Assembly (NCBI GenBank): GCA_019456305.1 | Contig: VRUD01000035.1 | Coordinates: forward strand, 1-41,050 | Direction: 5' to 3' | From: Cytophagales bacterium | GTDB taxonomy: Bacteria; Bacteroidota; Bacteroidia; Cytophagales; VRUD01 | Length of the DNA stretch: 41,050 nt | Shown: positions 18,075 through 27,900 of the stretch, piece after piece | How positions within the stretch are numbered: position 1 is the stretch's first letter | Layout of the letters: each line of letters begins with the position of its first letter | Position numbers and translations under genes: made by a program | The notes under the pieces: model-generated | The model's input: only the letters and a program-made list of their open reading frames with translations | Database searches by the model: none | Told to the model about the DNA's origin: nothing

Positions 18075-18749
18075 ATGATGTGTTTACTCAAATACTTTTT
18101 TGTTTTCTTCTTATTAACTGCAATTATTGCATGTAAAAAAGAAAAACCGGCACCAGAAGAACCGGCTTCATGTGCTACCTCCGGGTCAATTCCACAGGAA
18201 ATTCCCAATGCGGGTTTTGAGAATTGGGATACTACAAATGTTCTTCAAAACTGGTCGGTAAGATCTGGTAACATTAGTCAATCTACAGATAGCCATTCAG
18301 GCAGCTATGCTGCTTTAATCTGGACTTGGTATATTTATGTAAGTGAATTATTGGTCAATGGGAATTTACCTCCAAACACATATGAAATTCATAAAGCAGG
18401 CACACCAACTTCTGTTAAGCCAGCTTCTTTACGTGGAGTCTATAAATATACGGATGTGGCCCCTGGTGATTCTGCGGTGGCTATAGTATTATTAAAGAAA
18501 TATGATACTATTCAAAATAAAATAGATACCATCGGTTATGGAATAAAACTCCTGGGGCCTGTTAATACTTATACCAGCTTTCAAATTTGCATCACAGATA
18601 TGCAACCTTCTGCCACCCCCGATTCCATAGTAATTGCCTTTTCTTCAAGTGGTAATTTCTTAAAATCAAGCGTCAATGACATCAAATTCTGTAATGGTGG
18701 CACAGGGTACTGTTCTTACTTATATATTGATGCCTTGTCATTAAAGTGA
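18075..18749 (+). CDS. Putative lipoprotein, carbohydrate-binding-like
   Basis: 224 residues. MMCLLKYFFVFFLLTAIIAC is a lipoprotein signal with the lipobox IIAC (Cys20), followed by a Lys/Glu/Pro-rich linker. The body starts IPNAGFENWD, a phrase seen at the start of beta-sandwich, carbohydrate-binding-like domains of Bacteroidota surface lipoproteins (PCMD-like). It is last in the operon, 36 nt after the tyrosinase gene, so it may be the outer-membrane partner of the secreted proteins; that is inference. Confidence 0.7.
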   Translation: MMCLLKYFFVFFLLTAIIACKKEKPAPEEPASCATSGSIPQEIPNAGFENWDTTNVLQNWSVRSGNISQSTDSHSGSYAALIWTWYIYVSELLVNGNLPPNTYEIHKAGTPTSVKPASLRGVYKYTDVAPGDSAVAIVLLKKYDTIQNKIDTIGYGIKLLGPVNTYTSFQICITDMQPSATPDSIVIAFSSSGNFLKSSVNDIKFCNGGTGYCSYLYIDALSLK

Positions 18750-18837
18750 TGTAACTTCTTTTTTAGTGGTTCCTGATTACTTAAAGTAATTTATTATTAG
18801 AACTTCAATTTTATTTTAACCGTAAAACACTTGCTAA

Positions 18838-18987
18838 ATAATTACCATTCATCAGCACTTTTTTAATGTAAAGCAATCAATCAATTATAAGAAAAATAAA
18901 GCATCTATCTTGATTTATAATTTGCAAGGTGCCCAAATTAAAAGAATTGACATTTTAGCGCTCCCAACTGATTTGGCCCTTTCCTGA
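18838..18987 (+). pseudogene. Remnant of a secreted-protein C-terminal sorting domain
   Basis: An open frame without a start encodes VKQSINYKKNKASILIYN followed by LQGAQIKRIDI. This resembles the middle of a T9SS or tail-fibre C-terminal domain, where families read ASI.IYDLQGKQIK. The frame ends in TGA at 18985. No upstream body exists, so it is probably a decayed fragment in the 310-bp gap between the operon and the TPR gene. Nothing else is seen in that gap. Confidence 0.45.
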
Positions 18988-19059
18988 AAGGAATCTATTA
19001 GAATAATCAAATAGAGCAGCCACTACAAAAACCCTGACTTTATATTTATTTCCTTAATT

Positions 19060-20931
19060 ATGATAGTTAAACAATTAATGCCCGTATTGTTGATCTTCCA
19101 ATTTTTCATTTTTTCAATTTCTCAATCTTTTGCCCAGGAAAGAGAGATTGAGATCGCCAATCAATATTATCAGCAAGGTGAATTTGAGAAAGCCAGGATC
19201 GTTTATGAAAAGCTTTCAAAAAAAACAGAAAATATTCCTCTTTTGCATGCAAACTATTTGAACGCCTTATTTGAATTGCAAGCCTGGAAAGATGCTGAAA
19301 AGTATTTGAAAAATGTAATGAAGCGCCTACCCGAATATCTGTCATACAAAATTGATTATGGGTTGGTTTTAAAAAAACAGCAAAGGGATTCGGAGGCAAA
19401 AAAGACCTTTGAAAAAGTTGTTAACGGCATAAAATACACTAATGTAAATACAGCAGCAAATACCTTTATTAAATATGGCCTGTACGGGTATGCAGAAAGC
19501 GCATATTTGAAGCTCAGAAAAGCAAGCAAAAGCGATATTTTGTTTTACCAGCAGTTGGTTGCTTTATATATCCTTCAGGTAAAAACAGAAACGATGATAA
19601 ATGAATTGCTCAATGTTATTCAGTATGATCCGGGAAAGCTCAATTATGTGCAAAATACTTTACAAAACAATCTCACTATCCTGTCCCCTGATTCTCCCTT
19701 TAATAAAGAGAAAAAGCAAGAGGACTATGAAGCGCTTGAAAGTTTAATATATAGCAGAATTCAGAAACACCCTGATGTTGTTGCATATAATGAATTGCTG
19801 GTCTGGCTTCTCATCCAGCGAAAAGATTTTTACAATGCGTTTCTTCAGGCAAAAGCTATAGATAAGCGAAACAAAACTCCGGGTAATAAATTAATGCAGG
19901 TGGGGTTGATCAGCTTTAAAAATAATGATTTTGAGAATGCACAGTTAATATTTCAATACATAGTCAAAGAATATAAAAACCAGGCTAATTATGCTCTTGC
20001 CCGCAGGTATTTGATAAATACCAGGGAAGAAATTGTTAAAAATACCTACCCTGTCGAAAATATCCATATCAGGTCATTGATCAATGATTACCGCTCTTTG
20101 CTTAACGAATTGGAAACTCCTGAAACGCTGGAAGCGCTCAGAAACATGGCGCATTTGTATGCTTTTTATCTTGATAGAAATGATACAGCCGTCATAATCC
20201 TTAAAGAAGCGATCTCGCTGCCAAGGCAGAGATACCTCACTTCGTTCGGTACAAGTTTTGTTGCAAAGTGCAAATTAGACCTCGGAGATATCTACCTGCT
20301 AAAAGGGGAACACTGGGAGTCAACCTTGATCTATGCACAGGTAGCAAAAGCTGAAAAAGCTACCCCGTTAGGACATGAAGCAAAGCTGAGAAATGCAAAG
20401 CTTTCTTACTATAAAGGAGATTTTGAATGGGCACAGGCACAGCTCGATATTTTAAAATTAGCTACTTCAAGGGAAATTGCCAATGACGCTATGGACCTCA
20501 GCCTTCTGATCCAGGACAACCTGGCTTTAGATACTTCCACCCATGCGATGAAAGATTATGCCAATGCGGAATTATTGATCTTTCAGAATAAAAATAAAGA
20601 AGCGTTTGATCTGCTCGACCAAATGCTGCTAAAGTATCCCGATCACAGCTTAACTGACGAAATATATTGGCTGAAAGCCAAAACCTGGGAAAAAATGGGC
20701 GAATTTGAACAGGCGATAGTCGCACTTGAACAGATTACATTAGCTTTTAAATATGATATATTAAGCGATGATGCTCATTTCCTTTTGGCAAAGATCTACG
20801 AAGAAAAATTAAATAACAAGGAAAGGGCCATGGAACTCTATAAATCCCTTTTGATAGACTATCCCGGCAGTATTTATACTATTGAGGCAAGGAAAAGATT
20901 TAGGAAATTAAGAGGGGACAAGGTGAATTGA
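19060..20931 (+). CDS. Exported tetratricopeptide-repeat protein
   Basis: 623 residues with a signal peptide (residues 1-25, ending SQSFAQ). Tandem 34-residue TPR-like helical pairs run through the protein, for example ANQYYQQGEFEKARIVYEKL (29-48), DYGLVLKKQQRDSEAKKTFE and DDAHFLLAKIYEEKLNNKER near the end. TPR scaffolds mediate protein interactions, here in the periplasm or at the outer membrane. The family is common in Bacteroidota but without a named function. It is followed by 139 bp without a gene. Confidence 0.85.
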   Translation: MIVKQLMPVLLIFQFFIFSISQSFAQEREIEIANQYYQQGEFEKARIVYEKLSKKTENIPLLHANYLNALFELQAWKDAEKYLKNVMKRLPEYLSYKIDYGLVLKKQQRDSEAKKTFEKVVNGIKYTNVNTAANTFIKYGLYGYAESAYLKLRKASKSDILFYQQLVALYILQVKTETMINELLNVIQYDPGKLNYVQNTLQNNLTILSPDSPFNKEKKQEDYEALESLIYSRIQKHPDVVAYNELLVWLLIQRKDFYNAFLQAKAIDKRNKTPGNKLMQVGLISFKNNDFENAQLIFQYIVKEYKNQANYALARRYLINTREEIVKNTYPVENIHIRSLINDYRSLLNELETPETLEALRNMAHLYAFYLDRNDTAVIILKEAISLPRQRYLTSFGTSFVAKCKLDLGDIYLLKGEHWESTLIYAQVAKAEKATPLGHEAKLRNAKLSYYKGDFEWAQAQLDILKLATSREIANDAMDLSLLIQDNLALDTSTHAMKDYANAELLIFQNKNKEAFDLLDQMLLKYPDHSLTDEIYWLKAKTWEKMGEFEQAIVALEQITLAFKYDILSDDAHFLLAKIYEEKLNNKERAMELYKSLLIDYPGSIYTIEARKRFRKLRGDKVN

Positions 20932-21070
20932 AAAATATAAAATAAATTTCAATTATTTTACTAAAAAACTTGCAGTTTATAAAAATACACTTTATATTTA
21001 CAAATTCTTAATTCAAAAAATTATGGAGAACTTACATAACTTTTTAACTGATTTATTATAAGACTTTATT

Positions 21071-21208
21071 ATGAAAACAAGTGAGCCCCAAAAAAAAGCG
21101 GTAAAGATAAGCAAACCAGTCAACATTAGGAGGGTTGGCCGTCTCACACCTCTAAGGAAAGTTGGTAGATTAATAAGAAAAGAAAATGGCAGTAAGGTTA
21201 CCAATTGA
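21071..21208 (+). CDS. Small basic ORF overlapping the retropepsin-like gene
   Basis: 45 residues from ATG 21071 to TGA 21206-21208, strongly basic (MKTSEPQKKAVKISKPVNIR, then RVGRLTPLRKVGRLIRK). It contains a duplicated VGRL unit. It overlaps the start of the downstream aspartic-protease-like gene by 23 bp, an arrangement paralleled by the DUF5678/retropepsin pair at 36787-37405. I do not recognise the family. It may be a genuine partner or translational-coupling leader. Confidence 0.5.
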   Translation: MKTSEPQKKAVKISKPVNIRRVGRLTPLRKVGRLIRKENGSKVTN

Positions 21209-21611
21209 AATAACTTTTTGTTCTAAAACAGTAAAAGTTACGGCTATTGCCAATACTGGTTATGAAACAAACGAGCCTGAAATTCTTATGCCCTTATCAT
21301 TAGCCGCAAATCAACTGGGGATTAAAGAAAGCCAGGGGAAGGAAATTACTTACCAAACGGCAGGGAGACAGGATGTAGAATTTTACAGATTTGAAAATGC
21401 AGGTATTTGCGTTAATACAGATAATTCAAAATCTCCTGTAGTTACTGCAACACTAAATACTTCAGAAAATGAAGTGGAAGTTATTTTAAATGACATGCTT
21501 GTTGGCATGCTGGGTATTGTTCTGGTTAAAGTTGCAGAAGGGAAGTGGAGATTTTTGGATGATCCACCTGAGAAATTAAGAGATTCTTCACCAAAACAAT
21601 TATTTTATTGA
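21186..21611 (+). CDS. Retropepsin-fold (clan AA) aspartyl protease-like protein, catalytic Asp replaced
   Basis: 141 residues. VKVTAIANTGYETNEPEILM, then LSLAANQLGI, follows the pattern of single-domain clan AA proteases (LVDTGFE..EPEI..PL.LA..LG). The active-site DTG is NTG here (Asn at about residue 24). The C-terminus (NDMLVGMLGIVLVKVAEGKW) aligns with the second conserved block, usually L.SD.L...LGI. Loss of the Asp suggests a non-catalytic binding role, or sequence drift. The gene overlaps a small basic ORF by 23 bp. Confidence 0.7.
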   Translation: MAVRLPIEITFCSKTVKVTAIANTGYETNEPEILMPLSLAANQLGIKESQGKEITYQTAGRQDVEFYRFENAGICVNTDNSKSPVVTATLNTSENEVEVILNDMLVGMLGIVLVKVAEGKWRFLDDPPEKLRDSSPKQLFY

Positions 21612-21661
21612 AGAATAATGAAACTTAGGCGATCTCTGTTGCTTAAATGAATTTCAATAGT

Positions 21662-22129
21662 CTAGTATTCTTTGATTTGTTTCTCATTAAGCCTGCCATT
21701 GACCCACTCCCCGTCAAGTTCGGCATTGATCTTTTTATAAAATTCAATAGCGGGCTGATTCCATTCCAGCACCTGCCATGCCAGTCTTTTTGCACCTGTT
21801 TTTTTGGCCCGGGCAACAACTGAATCAAACAACTTTTTACCGATTCCTTTTCTTCGGTATTTTTCAGTGATAATGATATCATCAAGGTAAATTGCCCGCC
21901 CCTTCCATGTGGAATAACTAAAGAAATATAGCGCCATCCCTACGACCTCACCATCAACTTCAGCCACGCAGTACTCAAAAAAAGGTTTTTTGCCAAAACC
22001 ATCCTCTTCCATACTTTCAACGGTGGCGATCACTTCCTGGGGTGCTTTTTCATACAACGCCAATTCCTTTATGAGGCCTAATACTGCGGGGAGATCTTCT
22101 TTTTTGCCTTTTCTGATTGTTAGATTCAT
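21662..22129 (-). CDS. GNAT acetyltransferase, spermidine/thialysine acetyltransferase-like
   Basis: 155 residues. IRKGKKEDLPAVLGLIKELA and YEKAPQEV at the N-terminus, the acetyl-CoA loop RRKGIGKKL and the C-terminal LEWNQPAIEFYKK define the SSAT/SAT2-type GNAT subfamily, which N-acetylates small amines such as thialysine or polyamines. The length is normal. It lies 33 nt downstream of prmC on the same strand, so the two are likely co-transcribed. The exact substrate cannot be told from sequence. Confidence 0.88.
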   Translation of the reverse strand: MNLTIRKGKKEDLPAVLGLIKELALYEKAPQEVIATVESMEEDGFGKKPFFEYCVAEVDGEVVGMALYFFSYSTWKGRAIYLDDIIITEKYRRKGIGKKLFDSVVARAKKTGAKRLAWQVLEWNQPAIEFYKKINAELDGEWVNGRLNEKQIKEY

Positions 22130-22162
22130 TCAAACAATTATTTTAATGAAATTCAATTTACT

Positions 22163-23128
22163 TTATAATTCTCCCTTCACAAACCGTTCTTTACCCTGCA
22201 TGTCTTTTTTAATAGTGATGTTTTTGAATTGATACCTTTCAAATAACAGGGCTACCTGTTTTGCAAATTGCCCGTTTGTTTCAAAATATACCTGTCCATT
22301 CGGTAGTAAAATATCCTGGCTTAGTTCCAGGATATGCTCGTAAAAAATAAGAGGATTTTCATCCTTAACAAAGAGCGCCTGATGGGGTTCAAACCCGGTT
22401 ACATTTTCATCCATGAGCCTTTTCTCTGATTCGATTACGTAAGGGGGATTGCTCACAATTAAATTAATGGGTGGTAACAACCCTGCCACCTTTTTGTAAG
22501 CGCCAATATCTGATTCTATACAATGTATTTTTACATTATTTATTCTTGCATTCTCTCCGGCTAAATTCAAAGCTTTTTTATCATTATCTAAAGCATATAC
22601 TTTAGTATGAGGAAGTTCAGCAGCTAAAGTAACTGCAATACAGCCACTGCCCGTACCTACGTCTAATAGAGAGGCCCCCCTAACAGCCCCCCTTCCGTCC
22701 CCCCAAAGGGGGGAGACTTTGCCATCCCCTTTCCCTTTGGGAAGTGTGGTGGGAAAGTCCCCCCTTTGGGGGGATTTAGGGGGGCTATTGATCACCCATT
22801 CCACCAATTCTTCTGTTTCCGGCCTGGGAATTAAAACAGATGGGTTAACTTTGAATTTTCTGCCATAGAATAATGTTTCACCGAGTATGTATTGTATTGG
22901 CTCTTTATTCTTTAATCTGGCTAAATATGTTTCCAGGGTATTCTTTAATTCGTCATTGAAACCTTCTAAACTTTTATCACTTATTATTTCAGATTTTGAA
23001 AGACGAAAAATATCCTCTAATATAATAAATGTAATGCTTTTTGATTCATTAAGATCATACACAGCATTAATATTTTTCACAATTTCTTCGAAAAGCGCCT
23101 TTGATGAGTGGATATTATTGAATTTCAT
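22163..23128 (-). CDS. prmC: Peptide chain release factor glutamine N5-methyltransferase with in-frame insertion
   Basis: 321 residues from the ATG at 23128. An ATG at 23182 would add 18 residues not typical of the family. The N-terminal helical domain carries QYILGETLFYG and VLIPRPETEELVEWVI. The methyltransferase domain has LLDVGTGSG (motif I) and SNPPYV (NPPY at about 227-230), which methylates the Gln of the GGQ motif in release factors RF1 and RF2. Between them about 38 residues (114-152; SPPKSPQRGDFPTT, then SPLWGDGRGAV) are encoded by a C-rich inverted repeat at 22675-22787. In relatives the two parts are nearly adjacent. The insertion is at a linker, so function may be kept. Confidence 0.92.
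   Translation of the reverse strand: MKFNNIHSSKALFEEIVKNINAVYDLNESKSITFIILEDIFRLSKSEIISDKSLEGFNDELKNTLETYLARLKNKEPIQYILGETLFYGRKFKVNPSVLIPRPETEELVEWVINSPPKSPQRGDFPTTLPKGKGDGKVSPLWGDGRGAVRGASLLDVGTGSGCIAVTLAAELPHTKVYALDNDKKALNLAGENARINNVKIHCIESDIGAYKKVAGLLPPINLIVSNPPYVIESEKRLMDENVTGFEPHQALFVKDENPLIFYEHILELSQDILLPNGQVYFETNGQFAKQVALLFERYQFKNITIKKDMQGKERFVKGEL
22675..22787. repeat. C-rich inverted element inside prmC
   Basis: Two inverted copies built on CCCCCCAAAGGGGGG and GACTTT, each also with a CCCCCCTAA outer part, separated by about 25 bp. The right copy reads GGAAAGTCCCCCCTTTGGGG on the plus strand. A related fragment occurs in ribD (23909-23930). The element is in frame in prmC. Confidence 0.75.
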
Positions 23129-23228
23129 ATATTTGAATTGATTATTAACATCAACATTTAACATTTTGCCCCGAGTGGCCAATTGAAGGTAGGCAATATT
23201 CGATAAAAATATTAAATATTGAATTATG

Positions 23229-23386
23229 AGTCCCCTCTAAAAAGCAAAAAATTGAAAAGAAATCATTTCTCGCAAAGACGCAAAGTTCGCAAAGAATTGA
23301 ATATCAATTAGTTAATTATATAACTTTGCGTTCTTTGCGCCTTTGCGAGAACCAAAAACACTTTTTAGAGTGGACTCAATTATGAA
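23229..23386. repeat. Imperfect long inverted repeat with CGCAAAGACGCAAAG arms
   Basis: TCTCGCAAAGACGCAAAGTT on the left (from about 23269) is mirrored on the right by AACTTTGCG...CTTTGCGAGA (about 23322-23350). The outer ends also match in inverse (AGTCCCCTCTAAAAAG and CTTTTTAGAGTGGACT). It fills the gap between divergent prmC and ribD. The same CGCAAAGACGCAAAG motif is at 40510-40524 upstream of lpxH. It looks like a small non-autonomous element. Confidence 0.7.
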
Positions 23387-23403
23387 TAATAAATTTTGAA
23401 TGT

Positions 23404-24462
23404 ATGTATAACAAAAAAGACGAAATATACATGCTAAGAGCCCTGGAACTCGCTGAGCTTGGGAGAGGAAAAGTAAGCCCTAACCCAATGGTAGGTTGTG
23501 TGATCGTACACAACGACAAAATAATAGGCGAAGGTTGGCACCGGAATTTTGGCAGCCCACATGCCGAAGTAAATGCCATTGATTCGGTAAAAGATAAAAG
23601 CTTGCTGCCCCAGTCAACACTCTACGTCAACCTGGAACCTTGTGCCCATGTTGGAAAAACACCTCCCTGTGCTGACCTGATCATAAAAAAAAATATAAAA
23701 AAAGTGGTTATTTCTAATTTAGACCCCAACCCCCTCGTAGCAGGCAAGGGAGTTGAGAAACTTAAAACAGCAGGATGTAAGGTGCAATCCGGCATGCTTG
23801 AAGATAAGGGATACAACCTTAACAAAAGGTTTTTTACCTTTCATAATAACAAAAGGCCATTCATTATCTTAAAATGGGCAGAAACGCAGGACGGCTTTAT
23901 TGCGAGATCCCCCCTCCGTTCCCCTGAAAAGAGTGATAAATCTAAATGGATCAGCAACGAGCTTTCCCGGAAGTTGGTACATAAATGGAGAGCTGAAGAG
24001 GACGCCATAATGATCGGCACCAATACTGCAAAATATGATGATCCAGTGTTAAATACAAGACACTGGAATGGTAAAAACCCCGTACGTATCGTTATTGACA
24101 GAGAACGAAAGCTTAGCGATGATCTTAATATCTTTGATAACAAGCATCTTACTATTTGTTATAATGCAAAAATTAATGATGAGAATAAAAATTTATTTTT
24201 TATCAAAATCACTGACTGGGATGATCTGCTCGAAGAAATTCTTAAAGACCTCTATAACCGCAACATACAATCATTGTTGGTAGAAGGTGGCGGAAAGCTT
24301 TTGCAGAGCTTTATTGACAGCAACTTGTGGGATGAGATCAGGCTGTTTAAAGCAAGCAAGATATTTGGGAAAGGCATCCCCGCCCCGGTTTTTAGTGCCA
24401 GAGAGGGATCTGCAACAAGTTTGCTGGATGACCGGTTGATGATCTTTGCGCATGGCGCATAG
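23404..24462 (+). CDS. ribD: Bifunctional diaminohydroxyphosphoribosylaminopyrimidine deaminase / 5-amino-6-(5-phosphoribosylamino)uracil reductase
   Basis: 352 residues, normal length. The N-terminal deaminase has the zinc ligands H53-A-E55 (SPHAEVNAID), C80 (EPCAHVGKTPPCAD) and C89. The C-terminal reductase domain starts near residue 150 (ILKWAETQDGFIA) and includes LLVEGGGKLLQSFI. It performs the second and third steps of riboflavin synthesis. No FMN riboswitch is visible upstream, where a long inverted repeat sits instead. Residues SPLRSPEKS (about 170-178) come from a C-rich stretch related to the prmC element, at a loop variable in relatives. Confidence 0.96.
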   Translation: MYNKKDEIYMLRALELAELGRGKVSPNPMVGCVIVHNDKIIGEGWHRNFGSPHAEVNAIDSVKDKSLLPQSTLYVNLEPCAHVGKTPPCADLIIKKNIKKVVISNLDPNPLVAGKGVEKLKTAGCKVQSGMLEDKGYNLNKRFFTFHNNKRPFIILKWAETQDGFIARSPLRSPEKSDKSKWISNELSRKLVHKWRAEEDAIMIGTNTAKYDDPVLNTRHWNGKNPVRIVIDRERKLSDDLNIFDNKHLTICYNAKINDENKNLFFIKITDWDDLLEEILKDLYNRNIQSLLVEGGGKLLQSFIDSNLWDEIRLFKASKIFGKGIPAPVFSAREGSATSLLDDRLMIFAHGA

Positions 24463-24915
24463 CGGACAATGCTATGGGACAGGCAGCAGCTAAATTGGGA
24501 TTGGCAGGTATGGGTTTGGGTCAGACCCGCCAGAGGAACGGGCAGGCAAGAGTGAATTTGGGATAAACCAGAGTCAATTTGGGGTAGACAAGAGCTAATT
24601 TGGGATAGACCCGCCAGAGGAACGGGCAGGCAAGAGCCAATTTCGGTTGGTCAAAAGTGCTTTAATTACAGGCAGATGCGGGTTTGGGGTTGATTTTTGG
24701 TGGTTTTGGCAAGTTTTTTAGTTTTTTGTATTTGAATTCAGGATAATATTGCTTTGAAATAAAGCTCATATTAAGCATGATTATAGAAAATTATTAACGC
24801 AATTGACATTTTATTGAAAACTTTTTCAAAAATTACTTGTTTATTAAATATTGATTTTTTAAATTGCCGTCCTCTTACTAATTAACGGAATTTTAAATCT
24901 AAAACATCTGACATT
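24463..24915. repeat. Intergenic stretch with 21-bp tandem repeats
   Basis: From about 24484 to 24651 the sequence has a 21-bp period. Units starting CAAGAGTGAATTTGGG, CCAGAGTCAATTTGGG, CAAGAGCTAATTTGGG and CAAGAGCCAATTTCGG begin at 24547, 24568, 24589 and 24631. A different 21-bp unit (CCCGCCAGAGGAACGGGCAG) occurs at 24526-24546 and 24610-24630, exactly four units apart. No gene is seen; the rest (24700-24915) is AT-rich and serves as the leader region of the giant surface-protein gene. Confidence 0.7.
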
Positions 24916-27900
24916 ATGAAAGCAAAAAATTTACTTACGAATTGGGTAATGATAACAGTTACAGCATTTTTGTTTAATGCGAGTGCATTTGCCCAAACAG
25001 TACCTTCTACTTCGATTGGTTATTCTTTAAATGGTTGTATTTATGATTCTACCGGTAATTGTGATTCTATTGCACCAATGTATGTATATGACAGATTTGG
25101 TAACAAGAAGTTGCTCGAAGAAATTACTGTTTCTCAAAATTCATACGTGGCAGGGTTTTTTAGAATTCACTTTCAGGATGAGGAAACTTCTAATGGAATA
25201 GGTTTTGACGATCAAAATGCAGGTACATTTTTTGCTACGATTGGTCAAGACAGAAGGGAAGTAGTAATTCAGGTATTTGAAGATTTATCTGTTCTTTTAG
25301 GCGGAGTTCTTCCAAATCCTTACCCTAATGAACCAAGTCCATGTGCTAGTCCATCTGATCCATTTCCTCTATGCAGAGTAGTGGAAATTAATGTGAGGGC
25401 ATCTGCTGCTTTAGGAGGAGCTGGGGCCTCTGCCAATCAATGGCATCTTGATATTGGAACGGGCATTACGTATGGAAATGTGTGGGAATATATAAATACA
25501 GGATATGACCCTTACTTTAACTTGTCAAATCCGCCACTTGCCCCTGCACCTGCGTATCATGGATTTATGACAGTTGATTTTGTATCCGGTTTTACTTGGA
25601 ATACAAATTTAAATGCTGGTGCTGGAGTAGGGGAGCTTGACTTATATTCTGGTATATTGCACGAAGTATTGCATATGCTTGGTATGGGCTCGGCAATATC
25701 GTTTGATGGAACATCTTCATATATACCAGGTGCAGGAATAGGAACCGCTGGTAGGTATAATCTTTGGGATAATTTTCTACAAACAACTGGAGGAGTTTCT
25801 CTGCTTAATTTTGATCTTGATGCAGGTTGTTATGATCCACAATTTAATACTGCAACTTTAGGTTCTCTGACAGCAACATGCTCTGGAGTAAATTTTGTGG
25901 GACCCGGAAACACTCCTAATCACCCCATTACTACAACACCATCTTTTAATCCAGCAACTAGTTTAAGCCACTTTAATTGCAGCAACGTAGTGGGATTTGC
26001 GCTGAACCCAGGTATTAGCACTAATTCTACTCAACGATTTCCAAATATTGTTGAGGCACAGGCATTATGTGCATTGGGTTATAATGTTTCAGGAACGTAC
26101 GGAAATGGAGATTATGGAATATCAACTCACATTTATGGAGGTACTACCTGCTCGATTTCCAGAATTGTTTCTGGCACAAATGACTTTAAACAGTACAAAC
26201 TTGATAATACATGTTCTGCCTTTACGGTAGAATCTGGACAGCCAATAGATTTTATTGATTTTACAACTAATACTAATGCATGCAATGACAATTCAATATT
26301 AGATAATGATAATGGAGCTGTTGCAATATCATGTTTGGAAGTTGTTATTGGAGGTACAACAGCAGATAATTTATCAAATTTTACCTTACCTACCACTACT
26401 TCATTTACTTATACCCCGCCTATTTTATTTGTTGGGCAGGCATTGATAAAATATAGACCTGTAAATGCAAATAATGAAAGAGGAAATATTACATATATTT
26501 TCATTAATGTTACTGCTCCTCCTCTTGCTGTTTGTGTAGGTACTGGACTTTGTGGTGAGAATATATTATGTTACGGTAGTTTTGAAGAACTTACACCTGC
26601 CGGTATAAATGGTGCCTCCGGTTTAGCACCTCTCTTTGATTTTACTTGTACAGACATTGTTCAAGAATTAAATAATAAAGCTCATCTTTGGAGTACAGCA
26701 GGCCCTAATATAGTTTTTAATGTTTCATGTGGGACTGGTACTATGTTAGATGCTGTCGATGGAGATTTGGTTGTTGGTTTTTGGGAAGAAGTAGGTGGTG
26801 CTACTTTTGACCCTGTTATCTTTTTCCCACTAAGTAGACCAATAGAACAGAATCACACATATAATATATCTTATTTTGCCTATGTTTTAAATAATGCTAA
26901 TTGCATTGTGGATTTAGATATTAATTTGAGTGAACAATATCCATGTGTTCCTCCAAATCATACATTTAACTTAAGTCCATGTGATATAACCCCACCATGT
27001 GATACTTATGCTCCTCTATTAATCTGGGATGACGAAGCTGTAACAACTCAAACTTGGACACAACATTCCCTTATTTATACACATGCAGGTAATGACATGA
27101 ATTTTTTATTACTATCTATGGATGGAGTGGCGTTGGATAGTTATGTTTTTATTGATAATGTTAGTGTAGTTGAAGAAGAATTAGAACTTGGAGTTACCAG
27201 TGTTGTTTCTAATAATGCTCCCTGTGTGAATGATAACATTACAATTACTTATACGATATGTAATAATGGAATCATAACTAATATAGATGATATTGGTTTA
27301 TTAGCTAATGTACCTTCTGGTTTGAATATTGTCGCTAATGCCGATTTTAATATTAATGGTGAGGCAACAATTGCAGCAGGCACATTAGCTCCAAGTAACT
27401 GTGTTGACAGAATATTAGAATTAAACGTTGATCCTGGAGCTATTCCAGGTTCTCCCATACCTGTTGAACTAACAACCGTGCCGGGGGCATGTATAGATGG
27501 CATTCAGGTAATTGATGATATAATTCCCGGAATTGATGGTATTTTAACAATTTCAAAGAATGTTTCACAAAACATTATTTATAACGCTGGAGACCCGATT
27601 GTTTATGAAATCACAATTTGTAATACACAAGCACAGGCAGTTACAGGAATTATTGTAGAAGATATTCTGCCAACAGAGTTAATTTTTAATAGTGGCTTAA
27701 CCATTGACTTTACAGACATAAGCGGAACCTTAACTTCAAATCCTTTTGATCTGGCCGGAGGTCAATGTACAACTTTAGAAATTTTTGCAGACATTGACGG
27801 AACTGTTCCGAATTGTACGAATATCAATAATTGTGCAACTGTTGTTTCCGGGAATGGATTATGTAATACAATTGATGATTGTTTTGACATTACCCTTGGC

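Noticed and set aside
23183-23403. Possible FMN riboswitch before ribD.
   Set aside because: The region is occupied by the CGCAAAGACGCAAAG inverted repeat and I see none of the conserved FMN-riboswitch elements.
24547-24651. CRISPR-like array in the 21-bp repeat region.
   Set aside because: Units are contiguous without unique spacers, diverge from each other, and no cas gene is present.
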